Part shown: one piece after another, positions 14,068-22,083 of the stretch | Layout of the letters: every line of letters starts with the position of its first letter | Position numbering within the stretch: the stretch's first letter is position 1 | Source of the DNA: SHWB01 sp050246875 | GTDB lineage: Bacteria > Pseudomonadota > Alphaproteobacteria > UBA6615 | Assembly (NCBI GenBank): GCA_050246875.1 | Contig: JBFWVF010000016.1 | Coordinates: forward strand, 1 to 34,244 | Length of the DNA: 34,244 nt | Reading direction: 5' to 3' | Made by a program: the position numbers and the translations under genes | The notes under the pieces: generated by a model | Told to the model about the DNA's origin: nothing | What the model saw: only the letters and a program-made list of their open reading frames with translations | The model's database searches: none

Positions 14068-14360
14068 GCCTCGCCGAAATCCAGGCCGAGCATCGCCGCC
14101 TGTCGATCCTGCGCCTGCTGACGGACGCGCCGGGCTATGCCGCCAACGAATCGATCCTCGACCAGGCGCTCGACGGCGTCGGCCTGCCGGCGTCGCGCGA
14201 CCAGGTGCGCGCCGACCTCGCCTGGCTCGCCGAGCAGGGACTGGCGGTGACAGAGGCAGTCGGCGACCTCACCGTGGCGCGCGTCACGCTGCGCGGCATC
14301 GACGTCGCCAGGGGCGACGCCGTCGTGCCGGGAGTGAAGCGGCCGAGCCCGCGAGGCTAG
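14064..14360 (+). CDS. VpaChn25_0724-type Mu-like phage protein (winged helix)
   Basis: The 98-residue protein matches the small family found before DUF3486 in Mu-like phages: EHRRLSILRLLTDAPGYAANESIL, then SRDQVRADLAWLAEQGLAV and VARVTLRGIDVARGD. The fold is an ArsR-like winged helix. The function is not established. It overlaps the previous gene by ATGA. Confidence 0.78.
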   Translation: MSLAEIQAEHRRLSILRLLTDAPGYAANESILDQALDGVGLPASRDQVRADLAWLAEQGLAVTEAVGDLTVARVTLRGIDVARGDAVVPGVKRPSPRG

Positions 14361-14364
14361 GCCC

Positions 14365-14952
14365 ATGCCCGCACCATCGAAGATCGAGCGGCTGCCGGCC
14401 GACACCAAGGCGCGCGTCGACAAGTTCCTCGGCGCCCATCCGGTCTGCAGCGTCGACGACTTCCTCGCCTTCCTCGTCGCCGAGATCGGCCTCGACATCG
14501 GCCGGTCGAGCGCCCACCGCTACCAGCAGGGCTTCGCCAAGGTCGCCGAAAAGATGCATCGCTCGCGCGCGATGGCCGAGGCGCTGGCGCAGGAGATCGG
14601 CCCCGACGCGCTGCAGGGCAAGCAGGCGCGGCTGCTGATCGAGATGTTCCAGACCATCGTCTTCCGCGACCTGTCGGCCCGCCTCGACGCCGAGACCGAG
14701 GACGGCGAGGAAGCGCCCGGCATGGACGCCAAGGACGCGATGATGCTCGGCCGCGCGATCAAGGACGCGGTCGCCGCGCAGGCCCTCGACGCCGAGCGCG
14801 AGCGCAAGGTGCGCAAGGACGAGCGAGAGAAGGCGGCGACGGCGGCGGCCGACAAGGTCGCGGAACTCGGCAGGGGCGCCGGCCTGTCGGCGGCGACGAT
14901 CGCCGAGTGGCGCGAGAAGGTGCTCGGCATCGCCAGGGAGGCGCCGCGGTGA
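14365..14952 (+). CDS. DUF3486 protein (Mu gp27-like, small terminase candidate)
   Basis: The 195-residue protein starts SKIERLPADTKARVDKFL, the DUF3486 signature, with an HTH-like FLAFLVAEIGLDIGRSSAHRY and a C-terminal coiled coil. In Mu-like phages it directly precedes the large terminase and is thought to act as the small terminase subunit. The stop overlaps the next GTG. Confidence 0.85.
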   Translation: MPAPSKIERLPADTKARVDKFLGAHPVCSVDDFLAFLVAEIGLDIGRSSAHRYQQGFAKVAEKMHRSRAMAEALAQEIGPDALQGKQARLLIEMFQTIVFRDLSARLDAETEDGEEAPGMDAKDAMMLGRAIKDAVAAQALDAERERKVRKDEREKAATAAADKVAELGRGAGLSAATIAEWREKVLGIAREAPR

Positions 14953-15128
14953 GCACGAGCGCCCGCCAGCGCGTCATGGAGCGGTCGGCCCGGCGCGTGC
15001 GCGTGCTCGCCGACTGGCTGGCCTATCACGACCTCGCCGACCTGGTGACCGACGATGGCGGCGAGATCGACCTGCGGCGCTGGGCCTACCGCGAGGCGAA
15101 GGCGATCCACGAGCGGCACTGCCGATGA
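14949..15128 (+). CDS. 59-residue packaging-region protein, unknown
   Basis: GTG 14949 overlaps the DUF3486 stop (GTGA) and the end overlaps the terminase start (ATGA), so it looks translated. The protein is very basic at its N-terminus (ARQRVMERSARRVRVLADWL) with an acidic middle (LVTDDGGEIDL). It is not recognised. Confidence 0.55.
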   Translation: MSTSARQRVMERSARRVRVLADWLAYHDLADLVTDDGGEIDLRRWAYREAKAIHERHCR

Positions 15129-16717
15129 CCGCGACCGACGCCCTTGCCGCGGCCCTGCCGCCGCCGGTGATGATCCCGTACCAGCAGCGCCTGGTCGCCT
15201 CGACGGCCCTGCATCGTGTCCTGGTGCTGGAGAAGTCTCGCCGCATCGGGGCGTCGTGGGCGGCGGCCGAGGCGGCCGTCGAGACCTCGGCGGCGGGGCG
15301 CGACGCCGGCGGCATGGACACGCTCTACATCGGCTACAACCTCGACATGGCGCGCGAGTTCATTGGCGACTGCGCCTTCTGGGCGCGCCACCTGTCCGCC
15401 TTCGCGCACGCCGTCGGCACGGTCGAGGAGTTCGTCTTCGAGGACGACAACGACCGCAAGATCCAGGCCTTCCGCATCGCCTTCGACAGCGGCTTCGCCA
15501 TCGTCGCGCTGTCGTCGCGACCGCGCTCGCTGCGCGGCCGCCAGGGCTTCGTCATCGTCGACGAGGCGGCCTTCCACGACGATCTCGCCGGCCTGCTGAA
15601 GGCGGCGCTGGCACTGCTCATGTGGGGCGGCCGCGTGTGGGTGCTGTCCACCCACTTCGGCGCGGACAACCCGTTCAACGAGCTGGTCGAGGAGGTGCGC
15701 GCCGGCAAGCGGCCCTACGGGCTGATGCGCGTCACCTTCGACGACGCCGTGAAGGAGGGGCTCTACCGGCGCATCTGCCTCGTCACCGGCAAGGCATGGA
15801 CACAGGCGGGCGAGGACGCATGGGTCGCGGAAATCCGCGCCTTCTATGGTGACGACGCAGCCGAGGAGCTGGACGTCGTGCCGGCGGCCAGCGAGGGCGT
15901 GTGGCTGACGCGCGCGCTGATCAAGACGGCGCAGCGCGCGCACCATGTCATCGTCGCGCGCGCCTTCCCCGACGGCTGGGAACGGACGACGCCGGTCTGG
16001 GAGCGCGAGGCCGATGTCCATGACTGGCTGGAGGAACGGGTCGGGCCGCCGATCGCCGCGCTCGACCGCAACGCCTTCACCTTCGCCGGCGGCGACTTCG
16101 CACGCTCCGGCGATCTCTCGGTGGTCAACATCGGTCAGCTCCTCGGCCCGACGCTCGCGGTGCCGCTGACGATCGAGCTGCGCAACTGCCCCTTCGCCCA
16201 GCAGCGCCAGGTGATCGAGTACGTCTTCGGCCGGCTGCCCCGCTTCATCAAGGCGGCGCTCGATGCGCGCGGCCTCGGCGCGCAGCTGTCGGAGGAGGCC
16301 GGAGACGTGTTCGGTCACGACCGCATCGAGCAGGTGAAGGCGACGATCGAGTGGTACCGCGAGAACATGCCGCCGCTGAAGACGCGCTTCGAGGACGGCA
16401 CGATCGAGATCGCCGACGACGCGGATACCGTCAACGACCTGCGCCTGGTGAAGCTGGTGCGCGGCGTGCCGATGATCCCGGAGAACGCACGCACCATGCG
16501 CTCGGCGCGCGGCGGCCAGCGTCACGGCGACGGCGCGATCTCGCTGGCGCTGCTCGCCTACGCAGCCGAGCAGGAGGCGATCGAATACGGCTACGAGCCG
16601 GCGCCGCGCGTTCGGCCGCGCACCGATGAGCGCGTTGGCGCGAGCAGCGGGCGCACCCTCGGACCACCGCGCAACGACGACGACTTCGCGCCGTCCGGCA
16701 GCAAGGGAGCGTGGTGA
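15125..16717 (+). CDS. large terminase (Mu gp28-like)
   Basis: The 530-residue protein packages DNA into the prohead. The ATPase half has a Walker A-like KSRRIGAS (37-44) and Walker B GFVIVDEAAF with Asp146-Glu147. The nuclease half starts with FAGGDFARSGDLSVV, where Asp324 would be the first metal ligand. Size and motif order are normal for the family. Packaging in Mu-like phages is headful and includes host DNA from the integration site. Confidence 0.92.
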   Translation: MTATDALAAALPPPVMIPYQQRLVASTALHRVLVLEKSRRIGASWAAAEAAVETSAAGRDAGGMDTLYIGYNLDMAREFIGDCAFWARHLSAFAHAVGTVEEFVFEDDNDRKIQAFRIAFDSGFAIVALSSRPRSLRGRQGFVIVDEAAFHDDLAGLLKAALALLMWGGRVWVLSTHFGADNPFNELVEEVRAGKRPYGLMRVTFDDAVKEGLYRRICLVTGKAWTQAGEDAWVAEIRAFYGDDAAEELDVVPAASEGVWLTRALIKTAQRAHHVIVARAFPDGWERTTPVWEREADVHDWLEERVGPPIAALDRNAFTFAGGDFARSGDLSVVNIGQLLGPTLAVPLTIELRNCPFAQQRQVIEYVFGRLPRFIKAALDARGLGAQLSEEAGDVFGHDRIEQVKATIEWYRENMPPLKTRFEDGTIEIADDADTVNDLRLVKLVRGVPMIPENARTMRSARGGQRHGDGAISLALLAYAAEQEAIEYGYEPAPRVRPRTDERVGASSGRTLGPPRNDDDFAPSGSKGAW

Positions 16718-18351
16718 TGGCGCAACTGCTCGACCAGTACGGCCAGCCGATCGACACCAGGCGGCTGCGCGAGGAACAGGCGGCACCCGAGACCGGCGGT
16801 GTCCGCCAGGTCGTCGGCGGCCACCCGGCGCAGGGGCTGACGCCGTCGCGCCTCGGCGCGCTGCTCGCCGCCGCCGAGCTGGGCGACATCATCGCCTATT
16901 GCGAACTGGCCGAGGAGATGGAGGAGAAGGATCTCCACTACCTCGCCGTGCTCGGCACGCGGAAGCGCCAGGTCTCGCAGCTGGAGATCTCGGTCGAGCC
17001 GGCCGGCGAGGATGCGGCGGCCGAGAAGCACGCCGAGCTGGTGCGCGCCTTCGTCGATCGCGACACGCTGCAGGACGAGCTGGTCGACATCCTCGACGCC
17101 GTCGGCAAGGGATTCTCGATCACCGAGATCGTCTGGGAGACCTCGGCCTCGCAGTGGATGCCGCTGCGCCTCGAATGGCGCATGCCGCAGTGGTTCGAGT
17201 TCGACCGTACCGACGGCCGCACGCCGCTGCTGCGCACGGCTTCCGGCACCGAGAAGCTGGCGCCCTACAAGTTCATCGTCCATTTCCACAAGGCCAAGAG
17301 CGGCCTGCCGATCCGCGGCGGTCTCGCCCGCGCCGTGGCCTGGTGGTACCTGTTCAAGAACTACGCGGTGAAGGACTGGATCACCTTCGCCGAGATCTTC
17401 GGCCAGCCGATCCGGGTCGGGAAGTACGGGCCGGGCGCGACGGTCGAGGACAAGGCCGCGCTGCTGCGCGCGCTGACCAACATCGGCAGCGACGCCGCGG
17501 CGATGATTCCACAGTCGATGATGATGGAGTTCGTCAACCACGGCAGCGCGACCGCCAACGCGCAGCTCTACGAGAACTTCTGCAACTACGTCGACCAGCA
17601 GACCTCGAAGGCGGTGCTCGGCCAGACGGCGACGACCGATGCCATCGCCGGCGGCCACGCCGTCGGCCAGGAGCACAACGACGTGCGCGGCGACATCGAG
17701 CGCTCGGACTGCCGGCAACTTTCCGCCGTGCTGACCCAGCAGCTCGCGCGGCCGATCGTCGACCTCAATTTCGGGCCGCAGAAGGCCTATCCGCGGATCG
17801 TCATCGGCCGGCCGGAGCAGGTCGACCGGACCCAGCTGGCCGATGCGCTGGCGAAGACAGTGCCGCTTGGCCTCAGGGTGGGACAACGCGAGGTGCGCGA
17901 GAAGCTCGGGCTGTCGGAGCCCGGCGACGACGACGAGCTGCTGACGCCGCCGGCCGGTCCGGGCCTCGGTGTCGACGCGGGGGCGGCCGGCGACGACGGC
18001 GGGGGCCAGGCCCGTCCGTCGCCGGCCGATACCCGCACGGCGCGGCCGCACGCAACGGCGACGGCGGCCGCGGCGGACGATTCCGGCGACGCCGTCGACC
18101 AGCTCGTCGCCGACATGCTCGCCGGCGAGGGCTGGGAGGAGGTGATGGCGCCGATCGTCGGCGGGCTCGACCAGTTCCTCGACGAGGCCGGCGATCTCGA
18201 GACCGCGCGCGATCGCCTCGCCGAGGCGCTGCGCGGCATGGACCCCGGCGCCTTCGCCGAGAAGCTGGCGCGCGGCCTGTTCGCGGCCCGGCTCGGCGGC
18301 GCCGTCGGCGCACCGCTCAGCGATGCCGAGGACGACACGGGCGGGGCCTGA
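16717..18351 (+). CDS. portal protein (DUF935, Mu gp29-like)
   Basis: The 544-residue protein starts MAQLLDQYGQPI, as DUF935 portals do. Typical segments are LAEEMEEKDLHYLAVLGTRK, YKFIVHFHKAKSGLPIRGGL, WWYLFKNYAVKDWITFAEIF and LGQTATTD. It forms the ring at the head vertex. ATG 16717 is chosen over GTG 16711 and 16714 because AGGGAG ends seven bases before it. The last 140 residues are low-complexity and then helical, more variable than the core. Confidence 0.92.
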   Translation: MAQLLDQYGQPIDTRRLREEQAAPETGGVRQVVGGHPAQGLTPSRLGALLAAAELGDIIAYCELAEEMEEKDLHYLAVLGTRKRQVSQLEISVEPAGEDAAAEKHAELVRAFVDRDTLQDELVDILDAVGKGFSITEIVWETSASQWMPLRLEWRMPQWFEFDRTDGRTPLLRTASGTEKLAPYKFIVHFHKAKSGLPIRGGLARAVAWWYLFKNYAVKDWITFAEIFGQPIRVGKYGPGATVEDKAALLRALTNIGSDAAAMIPQSMMMEFVNHGSATANAQLYENFCNYVDQQTSKAVLGQTATTDAIAGGHAVGQEHNDVRGDIERSDCRQLSAVLTQQLARPIVDLNFGPQKAYPRIVIGRPEQVDRTQLADALAKTVPLGLRVGQREVREKLGLSEPGDDDELLTPPAGPGLGVDAGAAGDDGGGQARPSPADTRTARPHATATAAAADDSGDAVDQLVADMLAGEGWEEVMAPIVGGLDQFLDEAGDLETARDRLAEALRGMDPGAFAEKLARGLFAARLGGAVGAPLSDAEDDTGGA

Positions 18352-18354
18352 GCC

Positions 18355-19623
18355 GTGGCCGCCGTCACGCTCGAACCGCTGCCGCCCGTCGAGGCGGTGC
18401 AGTTCTTCCGCGCCAAGGGCTACCGCCTCGGCTTCGACTGGCGCGACACCTGGCAGGAAGAGCACAGCCGCGCCTTCACCGTGGCCAAGGCGATGCGCCT
18501 CGACATCCTGCAGGACATCCGCGGTGCCCTCGACGAGGCGATCGCCGGTGGCGAGACCTTCGAGAGCTTCCGCAAGAAGCTCGAACCGACGCTCGCGGCG
18601 AAGGGATGGTGGGGCCGCTCGCGCATGACCGATCCGCAGACCGGCGAGGAGCGCGTCGTGCAGCTCGGCTCGCCGCGCCGACTCCGCGTCATCTACGACA
18701 CCAACATACGCATGGCCGCCGCCGCCGGGCGCTGGGAGCGCATCGAGCGCGTCAAGGAGCGCCGGCCGTGGCTGCGCTACGTCGCCGTCCTGGACGAACG
18801 CACGCGGCCCGAGCATCGCGCCTGGCACGGCACGGTGCTGCCGGCCGACGATGCCTGGTGGCGGACGCATTATCCGCCGAACGGCTGGAATTGCCGCTGC
18901 ATCGTCCAGCAGCTCTCCGACCGCGATCTCGAACGCTTCGGCTACGCGCCCAGCGCCGCCGCGCCGCCCGGCGGGTCGCGCAGCTGGACGAACAAGCGCA
19001 CCGGCGAGCGTATGCGCGTGCCGGCCGGCATCGATCCCGGCTTCGGCTACAATGTCGGCCGCTCCCACACCGCCGGCCTGGTGCCGCCGCCGCGCAGCGG
19101 GCCGCTGCCGGCGCCGGTGCCGATGCCGCCGGTGGCGCGGCCGCCGCTGCCGGCGCCGCGGCCGGCGCCAGCCTCGCGCCTGCTGCCCGACGGACTGGCG
19201 CCCGAGGACTACGCGCGGCGGTTCCTCGGCGAGTTCGGCGGCGCGATCGGCCGGCCGGTCACCTTCACCGACGCGATCGGCGAGGACATCATCATCAGCG
19301 AACGCATGTTCCAGACCGGCGCCGGCCACTGGAAGTCGATGAAGCAGGCGCGGCACCGCTCGCTGCTGCTGCTCGCCGACACACTCAAATCGCCGGACGA
19401 GATCTGGTGGCAGTGGACGGAGCATCCGCCCGGCCGCTTCACGCTGGTGCGCCGCTACATGGCGCGCTGGACCGTCGAGGGACGGGAAGTGCCGGCGCTG
19501 GTGCTGTTCGACGTGTCCGCGGACGGGTGGTTCGGCATCACCGCCTACGACCCGAGCAGCCAGACCTATCTCGACCGGCGCCAGCGTCTGGGTACGCTGG
19601 CCTGGCGGCGTCCGACCGACTGA
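18355..19623 (+). CDS. Mu F-like head morphogenesis protein with a C-terminal nuclease-like domain
   Basis: The 422-residue protein has a Mu F domain in residues about 30-200, ending with ERTRPEHRAWHGTVLP and HYPPNGWNCRCIVQQL. A Pro-rich linker (about 240-275) joins it to a separate C-terminal domain with TDAIGEDIIISERMF, SPDEIWWQWTEHPPGRFTLV and DGWFGITAYDP. That domain looks like the phage PBECR2 type (Barnase/EndoU/colicin/RelE-like nucleases). F proteins are minor head components; the tail may enter the cell with the DNA or act in maturation. GTG 18355 is the chosen start; its ribosome site is weak. Confidence 0.82.
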   Translation: MAAVTLEPLPPVEAVQFFRAKGYRLGFDWRDTWQEEHSRAFTVAKAMRLDILQDIRGALDEAIAGGETFESFRKKLEPTLAAKGWWGRSRMTDPQTGEERVVQLGSPRRLRVIYDTNIRMAAAAGRWERIERVKERRPWLRYVAVLDERTRPEHRAWHGTVLPADDAWWRTHYPPNGWNCRCIVQQLSDRDLERFGYAPSAAAPPGGSRSWTNKRTGERMRVPAGIDPGFGYNVGRSHTAGLVPPPRSGPLPAPVPMPPVARPPLPAPRPAPASRLLPDGLAPEDYARRFLGEFGGAIGRPVTFTDAIGEDIIISERMFQTGAGHWKSMKQARHRSLLLLADTLKSPDEIWWQWTEHPPGRFTLVRRYMARWTVEGREVPALVLFDVSADGWFGITAYDPSSQTYLDRRQRLGTLAWRRPTD

Positions 19624-19635
19624 GGGAAAAGCAAA

Positions 19636-19661
19636 CGGCCCGGCGCGTGGCCACCGGGCCG
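19636..19661 (-). terminator. hairpin with a T run on the minus strand
   Basis: CGGCCCGG (19636-19643) and CCGGGCCG (19654-19661) form a perfect 8-bp stem with a 10-base loop. On the plus strand no T run follows. On the minus strand the stem is followed by TTTGCTTTT (complement of 19627-19635), so it could stop leftward transcription. It may also simply end the plus-strand message. Confidence 0.4.
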
Positions 19662-19917
19662 ATCCCCCGCGTCCTTGCTAGGGGGCGCACGCCCTCAGCG
19701 CGGGATGGACCCCGAATATAGGCCCGCCGGCGCCGCCGCGCCACCGGCGCCGACTCACCCCCCGAAAAATCGCGCCACAGGCGCCTCGGCGCGCCGGGGC
19801 GCCCCCATGTGGCCTGACGCGGCCCGCGGGCCTCTCACGGCCTCTTAAATGCCTCTGAGCGGCACGTCCTGACGGGGTTTGAGGGTGCCCGGCGCGTCCG
19901 TCGCCGGCGTCGCCTGA

Positions 19918-19933
19918 CCGGACAGGTGTCCGG
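19918..19933 (+). promoter_or_regulatory. 16-bp palindrome, candidate late operator (PI-like)
   Basis: CCGGACAGGTGTCCGG is the exact reverse complement of the site at 12494-12509 and, like it, is followed by GTGTG. It lies 77 bases before the protease gene. Two copies of a 16-bp palindrome, each at the head of a late operon, are very unlikely by chance. The Mor/C-type protein is the natural candidate to bind it. Confidence 0.65.
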
Positions 19934-20010
19934 GTGTGCGGATCGGGCGGGCGCACCTAGCGTCGCCCAATCGTTCGGGACGGGCAAGCCCGTCGCCACC
20001 TGGACCGCAG

Positions 20011-21084
20011 ATGGAACCGGAAACGCTCATCGCCGCGGGCACCGCGATCGACGTCGCCGACGGCAGCCAGCCGCCCGAGTGGGTGGAACTGGTGCCGGCC
20101 GGCCGCATCGTCGCCCGTCCGCACGATGGCCGCACCTTCGAGCTTGGCGACCCGCAGGCAGTGATTGCCGCGTCGCGCCAGCTCGGGTCGGACTGGGTGG
20201 TCGACTTCGACCACGCCACCGACCTGGTCAAGTCGGCGCCGGGCATCGCGCCCGCCGCCGGCTGGATCAAGGCACTGGAAGCGCGCGCCGGCGCCATCTG
20301 GGGCCGCGTCGAGTGGACCGAGAAGGGCCGCGCGGCGCTGCAGGCGAAGGAGCACCGCTTCATCTCGCCGGTCTTCACCCACGACAAGGCCGGCAAGGTC
20401 ATCCGCCTGCTGCGCGCCGGCCTGACGAACGACCCCGCGTTCCACATGACCGCCCTGGCACATGCCGGCGCGGGCGACGAAGGGAAGACGATGGACGAAC
20501 TGCTCAAGGCTCTGGCGGCCGCCCTCGGCCTGCCGGAGAACAGCGACGCCGACGCCGTCAAGAAGACGGTCGGCGAGCTGAAGGCCGCCGCCGCCGCGAC
20601 GGCCACGGCGATGGCCGCGATCACGAAGGCGGCCGGGCTCGACGACAAGGCGAAGCCGAGCGACGTCGCCGCCAGGGTCGGCGAGATCGTCGCCGCGGCG
20701 ACCGCGAAGGCCACGGACAAGACGGTCGACGAGACGAAGTTCGTGCCGCGCGAGCAGCACGACCTCGTCGTCGCCCGCCTCGATGCCCTGGAGAAGTCCG
20801 GAACGGAGGAGAAGGCGACGGCAGCCGTCGACAAGGCGATCGCCGACGGCAAGGTCATCCCGGCGCAGAAGGAGTGGGCCCTCGGCTACGCCCGCAAGGA
20901 TCTCGCCGGCTTCGTCGCCTACGCCGCCGCGCAGCCCGTCATCGTCCGCGACGGCGAACTCGTCACCGGCGCCGTGCCGGCCGGCGGCGCCGGCGGCATG
21001 ACCGCCGAGGCCAAGTCCGTCGCCGCGGCGATGGGCATCACCGAGGAGGCCTGGAAGAAGGCCGCCGAGAAGGAGGCCGCCTGA
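20011..21084 (+). CDS. I: Mu I-like prohead protease/scaffold
   Basis: The 357-residue protein has an N-terminal Mu I protease domain (residues about 15-155). It includes EWVELVPAGRIVARPHDGR, WVVDFDHATDLV, APAAGWIKALEAR, GRVEWTEKGRAAL and HRFISPVFTHD. The His and Ser residues in DFDHAT and FISPVF fit the serine protease site. The C-terminal half is a helical scaffold rich in Ala and Lys. ATG 20011 has no good ribosome site; GTG 19936 lies inside the operator flank and is unlikely. It is the first gene after the second palindrome. Confidence 0.88.
   Translation: MEPETLIAAGTAIDVADGSQPPEWVELVPAGRIVARPHDGRTFELGDPQAVIAASRQLGSDWVVDFDHATDLVKSAPGIAPAAGWIKALEARAGAIWGRVEWTEKGRAALQAKEHRFISPVFTHDKAGKVIRLLRAGLTNDPAFHMTALAHAGAGDEGKTMDELLKALAAALGLPENSDADAVKKTVGELKAAAAATATAMAAITKAAGLDDKAKPSDVAARVGEIVAAATAKATDKTVDETKFVPREQHDLVVARLDALEKSGTEEKATAAVDKAIADGKVIPAQKEWALGYARKDLAGFVAYAAAQPVIVRDGELVTGAVPAGGAGGMTAEAKSVAAAMGITEEAWKKAAEKEAA
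20491..21084 (+). CDS. Z: Z-like scaffold from an internal start
   Basis: In Mu, the scaffold Z is made from an internal in-frame start inside I. Here ATG 20491 is in frame, is preceded by GAAGGGAAG with proper spacing (a far better ribosome site than the I start), and lies just after the protease domain. The 197-residue product (MDELLKALAAALGLPENSD onward) would be the helical scaffold alone. The site is seen; use of the start is inferred by analogy. Confidence 0.55.
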   Translation: MDELLKALAAALGLPENSDADAVKKTVGELKAAAAATATAMAAITKAAGLDDKAKPSDVAARVGEIVAAATAKATDKTVDETKFVPREQHDLVVARLDALEKSGTEEKATAAVDKAIADGKVIPAQKEWALGYARKDLAGFVAYAAAQPVIVRDGELVTGAVPAGGAGGMTAEAKSVAAAMGITEEAWKKAAEKEAA

Positions 21085-21085
21085 C

Positions 21086-22069
21086 ATGGCACTCGCCGCC
21101 GATCGCAACACCCCCGTCCGTGACGGTCTCGACTTCGTCTGGCCGGTCGCCGCCGCCGTCACCTGCTACGCCGGCGCGCTGGCCGTGCTCGACAGCTCGG
21201 GCAATGCCAAGCCCGGCGTCACCGCCACCGGCCTGATCGCCGTCGGCCGCTTCGAGGAGCGCGCAGACAATGCCGCCGGCGACGCCGGCGACATCACCGT
21301 GCGCGTCCGCCGCGGCATCTTCCGCTGGAAGAACTCGGCGGCCGCCGACGAGATCACGGCGGCCGAGATCGGCGACGCCTGCTACATCGTCGACGACCAG
21401 ACCGTGGCCAAGACCAGCGACAGTGCCGCGCGCTCCGTCGCCGGCATCGTCGTCGACGTCGATAGCGTCGGCGTCTGGGTGATGATGGGCCTCACCTGGC
21501 CGCTGTCGCCTTCCGGCGCGCTGCTCGCCGCCAACAATTTCTCCGACGTCGCCAGCGCCGCCACCGCCTTCGCCGCCATCAAGCAGGCCGCCACAGCCTC
21601 GGCCACCGGCGTCGTCGAGCTGGCGATCGCGGCCGAGGCGCTGACCGGCACCGACGAGGCCCGCGCGCTGACGCCGAAGGCCGCGGCCGATACCTACGCC
21701 AGCAAGTTCGGTACGCCGACGATCGTTGTCGGGGCCGAGAACACCGGCGCCGGCACGATCAACGTCACCATCCAGCTCAACAACGCCGCCGGCGCGGCGC
21801 TCGCCGTGCGCGGCGCCGTCCACGCCTACCTGTCGGACGACGCCAACGGCGACACGATCGCCGGCACGGCACCGTCGGGCGGCTGGGCGATCGGCACCGA
21901 CGGGCTGCTGATCCCGCTCGTCGCCGGCAAGGCGGCGATCCTGGTCTCGGAGTCGGATGGCGACATCGACGTCACCATCACCGAGGCCGCCGCCGACACC
22001 TGGTACCTCATCCTGGTGATGCCGGACGGCCGCCTCGTGGCGTCCGACGCCATCACCTTCGCCTCGTAG
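21086..22069 (+). CDS. head decoration protein with a C-terminal Ig-like extension
   Basis: The 327-residue protein has an N-terminal part (about 1-135) that looks like a phage capsid cement protein: ALAVLDSSGNAKPGV, GLIAVGRFEERADNAAGDAG, RRGIFRWKNS and DACYIVDDQTV. A linker, TGVVELAIAAEALTGTDEAR, is of the type seen in tail fibres. The last 115 residues are beta-rich (TINVTIQLNNAAGAALAVRG, DGLLIPLVAGKAAILVSESD) and Ig-like. It follows the scaffold and precedes the major head gene. AGGAGG precedes ATG 21086. Confidence 0.65.
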   Translation: MALAADRNTPVRDGLDFVWPVAAAVTCYAGALAVLDSSGNAKPGVTATGLIAVGRFEERADNAAGDAGDITVRVRRGIFRWKNSAAADEITAAEIGDACYIVDDQTVAKTSDSAARSVAGIVVDVDSVGVWVMMGLTWPLSPSGALLAANNFSDVASAATAFAAIKQAATASATGVVELAIAAEALTGTDEARALTPKAAADTYASKFGTPTIVVGAENTGAGTINVTIQLNNAAGAALAVRGAVHAYLSDDANGDTIAGTAPSGGWAIGTDGLLIPLVAGKAAILVSESDGDIDVTITEAAADTWYLILVMPDGRLVASDAITFAS

Positions 22070-22083
22070 GAGCACGCCTCGCC

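Larger units (their letters stand above)
19624..20010. promoter_or_regulatory. 387-bp non-coding gap between the portal and head operons
   Basis: No convincing gene is present. It holds a hairpin at 19636-19661, several GC-rich short dyads, one AT-rich patch (GAATATAGG at 19714-19722) and the palindrome at 19918. It corresponds to the stretch before gene I in Mu, where a late promoter lies. A -10 candidate after the palindrome is TAGCGT at 19958-19963, a similar offset to the one at 12535. Confidence 0.55.

Noticed and set aside
16591..19425. A 944-codon open frame antisense to the portal and F genes
   Set aside because: Same cause. It spans three well-supported sense genes and has no recognisable domain.
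19678..19956. A 92-codon minus-strand frame in the gap before the protease gene
   Set aside because: Very Arg/Gly/Pro-rich, no ribosome site seen, and it overlaps the late palindrome.
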